7,988 nt of DNA from Methanocalculus sp. GTDB taxonomy: Archaea > Halobacteriota > Methanomicrobia > Methanomicrobiales > Methanocorpusculaceae. The first letter of the stretch is position 1. Each line of letters begins with the position of its first letter. The stretch covers positions 1-7,988 of the forward strand of contig NZ_JARVGN010000055.1 of assembly GCF_029762515.1 (NCBI RefSeq), given 5' to 3'. Below the pieces are notes generated by a model that worked only from the letters and a program-made list of their open reading frames with translations, was not told the origin of the DNA and did no database searches. The translations under genes were made by a program, and so were the position numbers. Shown here in pieces: positions 5,586-7,988 of the stretch.

Positions 5586-6712
5586 TGAAAAAAGTAATGA
5601 TCCTGCTGGTTCTGAGCATTGCACTGACATGTGGGATAGTTGGAACCAGCACCGCTTCCCAGGTAGGTGTGATCGATGTCTCTCTCGATCCTGAGGTCTT
5701 CTTCCCCCATGATACCGGGACAGTAACTATCGTCATTAAAAATACAGGCACTGATTCGGTTGAATTATCACGAGTAAACCTTCAGGGAACCCGGAGTATC
5801 TATGTCATCGAGAGTCCGCATTACATCGGAGTGGGTAGGCTGGGTGCTGGGGATACGATGACAACCAGTTTTACTATACGTGCAGGAAACGAGGAGGGTA
5901 TCTTCTATCCCCGCTTCTCCCTGAATTTTGTCCCGAGTGGCAATATGATGTTTCCGATTTCACTGAAGGTGGATAAAACTCCGATTGAAGCCGGTATCAA
6001 AACCCGCCCTGATACCTTCATGGAGGGAAAGAAAGATGTGGTTGTTGTCTCTGTCGGTAATCCGCGTGAAAATTCACTCTCCGGTGTCACTATCACCCCG
6101 CAGACAGGAATAGCAAATACTGTCCCAACAAGTATCTTCATTGGCACTCTCCAACCGGGAGAGAAAAAAGAAGCTGAATTTTCTGTCACCCCAACAGGAA
6201 CAGGCGATATCACCTTCAATGTCGAATACCGCAATGGCCAGAACCGGCAAACCGTCCCCCTCACCATCCCGGTTGTGCCTGGCACCGCAAAGAGGGTTCC
6301 TGAGCCGATCGTTTCGAATGTGGAGGTCACATCAATTGCCGGTGGATACCGGATCACCGGGGATGTCTCGAATGCCGGCCTTGAAACTGCCCGCTCTGTC
6401 GTGATGACAACAAAGGATCCCGCTGAGCCGATCGATCCTTTCCGGGTCTATGTTGTTGGTGCACTTGATGCAGATGACTTCTCCTCGTTCGAGGTGACAT
6501 TCACTGCAAAAGATGCCGAGACAGTACCTCTTGTGACCAGGTACCGGGATGATGATGGGAATCTCTACGAGGAGGTTACCCATGTGACGATTCAATCAGG
6601 ACCGATGCCTGTTGCGGAACAGGATGGCATATCCCCGATGGTGATTGGGATCATCGGGCTCTCTGTTGTGATCGTCGCCGGAGCACTCCTCTACTCGCGT
6701 AAGAAGCGATGA
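5585..6712 (+). CDS. COG1361-type surface protein with Ig-like (CARDB/NEW3-like) repeats and C-terminal membrane anchor
   Basis: 375 aa. Residues 1-24 form a signal peptide (Lys-Lys, hydrophobic core, TSTAS near the cut). Three beta-rich domains follow, at about 27-130, 138-232 and 240-338. The first has VTIVIKNTGTDSVEL (47-61), the second VVVSVGNPRENSLSGVTI (153-170), and the third ITGDVSNAGLETARSV (257-272). Each has the N-x-G or G-N turn and alternating strand pattern of CARDB/NEW3 folds, as in archaeal S-layer-like COG1361 proteins. A single helix at 350-370 ends in SRKKR, anchoring the protein with its domains outside. The gene overlaps its neighbours at both ends (TGATG before, ATGA after), so it is part of the transporter operon. 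By position it could be the external partner of the MacB-like permease, replacing bacterial MacA, but it has no visible MacA coiled coil. It may instead be a substrate-binding or envelope-contact protein. Confidence 0.78.
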   Translation: MKKVMILLVLSIALTCGIVGTSTASQVGVIDVSLDPEVFFPHDTGTVTIVIKNTGTDSVELSRVNLQGTRSIYVIESPHYIGVGRLGAGDTMTTSFTIRAGNEEGIFYPRFSLNFVPSGNMMFPISLKVDKTPIEAGIKTRPDTFMEGKKDVVVVSVGNPRENSLSGVTITPQTGIANTVPTSIFIGTLQPGEKKEAEFSVTPTGTGDITFNVEYRNGQNRQTVPLTIPVVPGTAKRVPEPIVSNVEVTSIAGGYRITGDVSNAGLETARSVVMTTKDPAEPIDPFRVYVVGALDADDFSSFEVTFTAKDAETVPLVTRYRDDDGNLYEEVTHVTIQSGPMPVAEQDGISPMVIGIIGLSVVIVAGALLYSRKKR

Positions 6713-7380
6713 AGGCAGCGATCCGGTTCCAGGATGTCACGAAAATATACTCCCTGAAGAGTGGAGACGTCACTGCTCTGGATCATGTGAGCCTCTCGAT
6801 CGAGGAGGGGGAGTTCATCGCGATCATGGGCCCCTCAGGCTCAGGAAAATCCACTCTTTTGAATATGATGGGGTGCCTTGACACCCCAACAGATGGTGGG
6901 GTCTTCATAAACGGCCAGAATATCGGCGAGTTGAGTGATGATGATCTGACGATCCTGCGCCGCCGGCATCTCGGCTTCATCTTCCAGCAGTTCAATTTAA
7001 TCCCGCTTCTCTCTGCAATTGAGAACGTCAGGCTCCCACTCATCCTTAATGGAGGCGCAGATGTGTGCACAGATCGGTGCATGAACATTCTCTCGGCTGT
7101 CGGTATCAGTGAGGAGCGGCTCGAACATAAACCCTCAGAACTATCCGGCGGCCAGCAGCAGCGGGTGGCGATTGCACGGGCATTGATTAACAACCCTGAG
7201 ATCCTGCTTGCGGATGAGCCAACAGGGAACCTCGATACAAAAACCGGCGCCCAGATCATGGATCTCCTCTCACGTCTTCAGAAGGAGGAAGGGAAGACGA
7301 TTATCATGGTTACGCACGATCCGACCCTCTCCCGGTATGCCGATCGCGTGATCAAAATTGTCGATGGGAGGATACAATGA
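6709..7380 (+). CDS. ABC transporter ATP-binding protein, MacB/LolD type
   Basis: 223 aa, the normal length for a stand-alone LolD/MacB-type ATPase. Motifs: Walker A GPSGSGKST (41-49), Q-loop in FIFQQFNLIP (90-99), ABC signature LSGGQQQR (145-152), Walker B ILLADEP (165-171) with catalytic E170, D-loop GNLD (173-176), and switch His H203 in MVTHD. The NMMGCLD (52-58) and the wording FIFQQFNLIPLLSAIENVRLPL are characteristic of this subfamily. All catalytic residues are intact. These ATPases drive type VII ABC systems, which do mechanical work on envelope substrates rather than carry them through the membrane. The start ATG 6709 overlaps the stop of the surface protein by four bases, and its own stop overlaps the permease start by four bases, so stoichiometric expression is likely. 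Substrate unknown. Confidence 0.95.
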   Translation: MKAAIRFQDVTKIYSLKSGDVTALDHVSLSIEEGEFIAIMGPSGSGKSTLLNMMGCLDTPTDGGVFINGQNIGELSDDDLTILRRRHLGFIFQQFNLIPLLSAIENVRLPLILNGGADVCTDRCMNILSAVGISEERLEHKPSELSGGQQQRVAIARALINNPEILLADEPTGNLDTKTGAQIMDLLSRLQKEEGKTIIMVTHDPTLSRYADRVIKIVDGRIQ

Positions 7381-7988
7381 ACCGGCCGATATTCTTCCTC
7401 TTCGCCGTCAGGAACCTCAGGCTCCACTGGCTCCGATCCCTTCTGGCAATGATCGGCATCATCATCGGTGTTGTTGCAATCACCTCTATGGGAATCCTCG
7501 GCTCATCCCTCGTCCTCTCAATATCTGAGGATCTGACCACTGTTGGAGATACGATCGTTGTCGTGCCGCACACAGGGGGAAGTGTCATGGGGCGTGGCGG
7601 GGGAATTGCTTCAGATGACCTGATCACCTCCCGCCAGCTGGAGCGGATCATCCGTGCATCGGCTCCCCATACCGCGATCCCTGTCTATTCGGGCGGAGAG
7701 CGGATAAGGGTCGGCGGGGAGACCGGATTTGCTGCCATCTATGGAATGAGGACATCAGATGTCCCGCTCCTTCTGGAACTATCAGACGGACAGTACCTCA
7801 GGGGGGCTTCCGGTGCAATGGTCGGCCCCCGCCTCGCCGAGACCTATTCACTGAAGACAGGGAGCCGCTTTTCGATCGGGACTGTTGGCCAGAGCCTCCG
7901 GGTTGTGGGCATTCTGGAAGAGCGGGGGATGGGTTTTGACATCAACAGCGATAATGCAATCATCGTCTCTGATCGGTGGTTTGAGAGC
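7377..7988 (+). CDS. MacB/FtsX-type ABC transporter permease, 3'-truncated
   Basis: The frame opens at ATG 7377 and stays open to the window end (204 codons visible). The first membrane helix (about 20-47) carries WLRSLLAMIGIIIGVVAI, the standard opening of MacB_PCD permeases. The large extracytoplasmic domain follows, with GMRTSDVPLLLELSDGQYL (123-141), GPRLAETYSLKTGSRFSIG (150-168) and VVGILEERGMGFDINSDNAI (177-196), all in the expected order. The C-terminal FtsX domain with three more helices should lie beyond the window. A short Gly-rich stretch, GGSVMGRGGG (67-76), interrupts the start of the external domain. It pairs with the overlapping ATPase gene to form the transporter. The fusion state of bacterial MacB (ATPase plus permease in one chain) is absent here, as is common in archaea and Gram-positives. 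Confidence 0.93.
   Translation, partial: MNRPIFFLFAVRNLRLHWLRSLLAMIGIIIGVVAITSMGILGSSLVLSISEDLTTVGDTIVVVPHTGGSVMGRGGGIASDDLITSRQLERIIRASAPHTAIPVYSGGERIRVGGETGFAAIYGMRTSDVPLLLELSDGQYLRGASGAMVGPRLAETYSLKTGSRFSIGTVGQSLRVVGILEERGMGFDINSDNAIIVSDRWFES

Overview
The window looks like chromosomal DNA of a methanogenic archaeon, most likely of the order Methanomicrobiales. This is inference from gene content: a Dol-P-mannose synthase fused to a GtrA membrane domain, a COG1361/CARDB surface-type protein, a Yip1 protein beside a MacB-type ABC transporter, purine-rich GGTGA/GGAG ribosome binding sites, T-rich gene ends and moderate GC. No rRNA, tRNA, CRISPR array, insertion sequence or integrase was found, and no gene looks broken.

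Layout. (1) 1-2312, plus strand: a 5'-truncated GT39 membrane glycosyltransferase and, after one base, a GT2 polyprenyl-phosphate mannosyltransferase/GtrA fusion. The second would make the lipid-linked sugar donor that enzymes like the first use, so this is a surface glycosylation pair. (2) 2365-3309, plus: a cation diffusion facilitator (Zn-type metal exporter) with an added cysteine-rich tail. (3) 3321-3740, minus, convergent with the exporter: a lone RsbW/SpoIIAB-like ATP-binding protein. (4) 3741-4004: a divergent intergenic region with inverted repeats and a possible 32-codon micro-ORF. (5) 4005-4829, plus: an alpha-acetolactate decarboxylase with all known zinc and active-site residues, preceded by an N-terminal membrane anchor/signal. 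(6) 4830-4922: promoter region with a 7-bp dyad, a hairpin and a clear GGTGA site. (7) 4923-7988, plus: a tightly overlapping operon of Yip1-family membrane protein, single-pass surface protein with Ig-like (CARDB/NEW3-like) repeats, MacB/LolD-type ATPase and MacB/FtsX-type permease, the last cut by the window end.

The most interesting items are the apparently extracytoplasmic acetolactate decarboxylase, the four-gene Yip1/COG1361/MacB-type operon in which a CARDB-like protein occupies the place a MacA adaptor would have in bacteria, and the dyad at that operon's promoter. None of the protein families is new. Novelty, if any, lies in localisation, combination and regulation.
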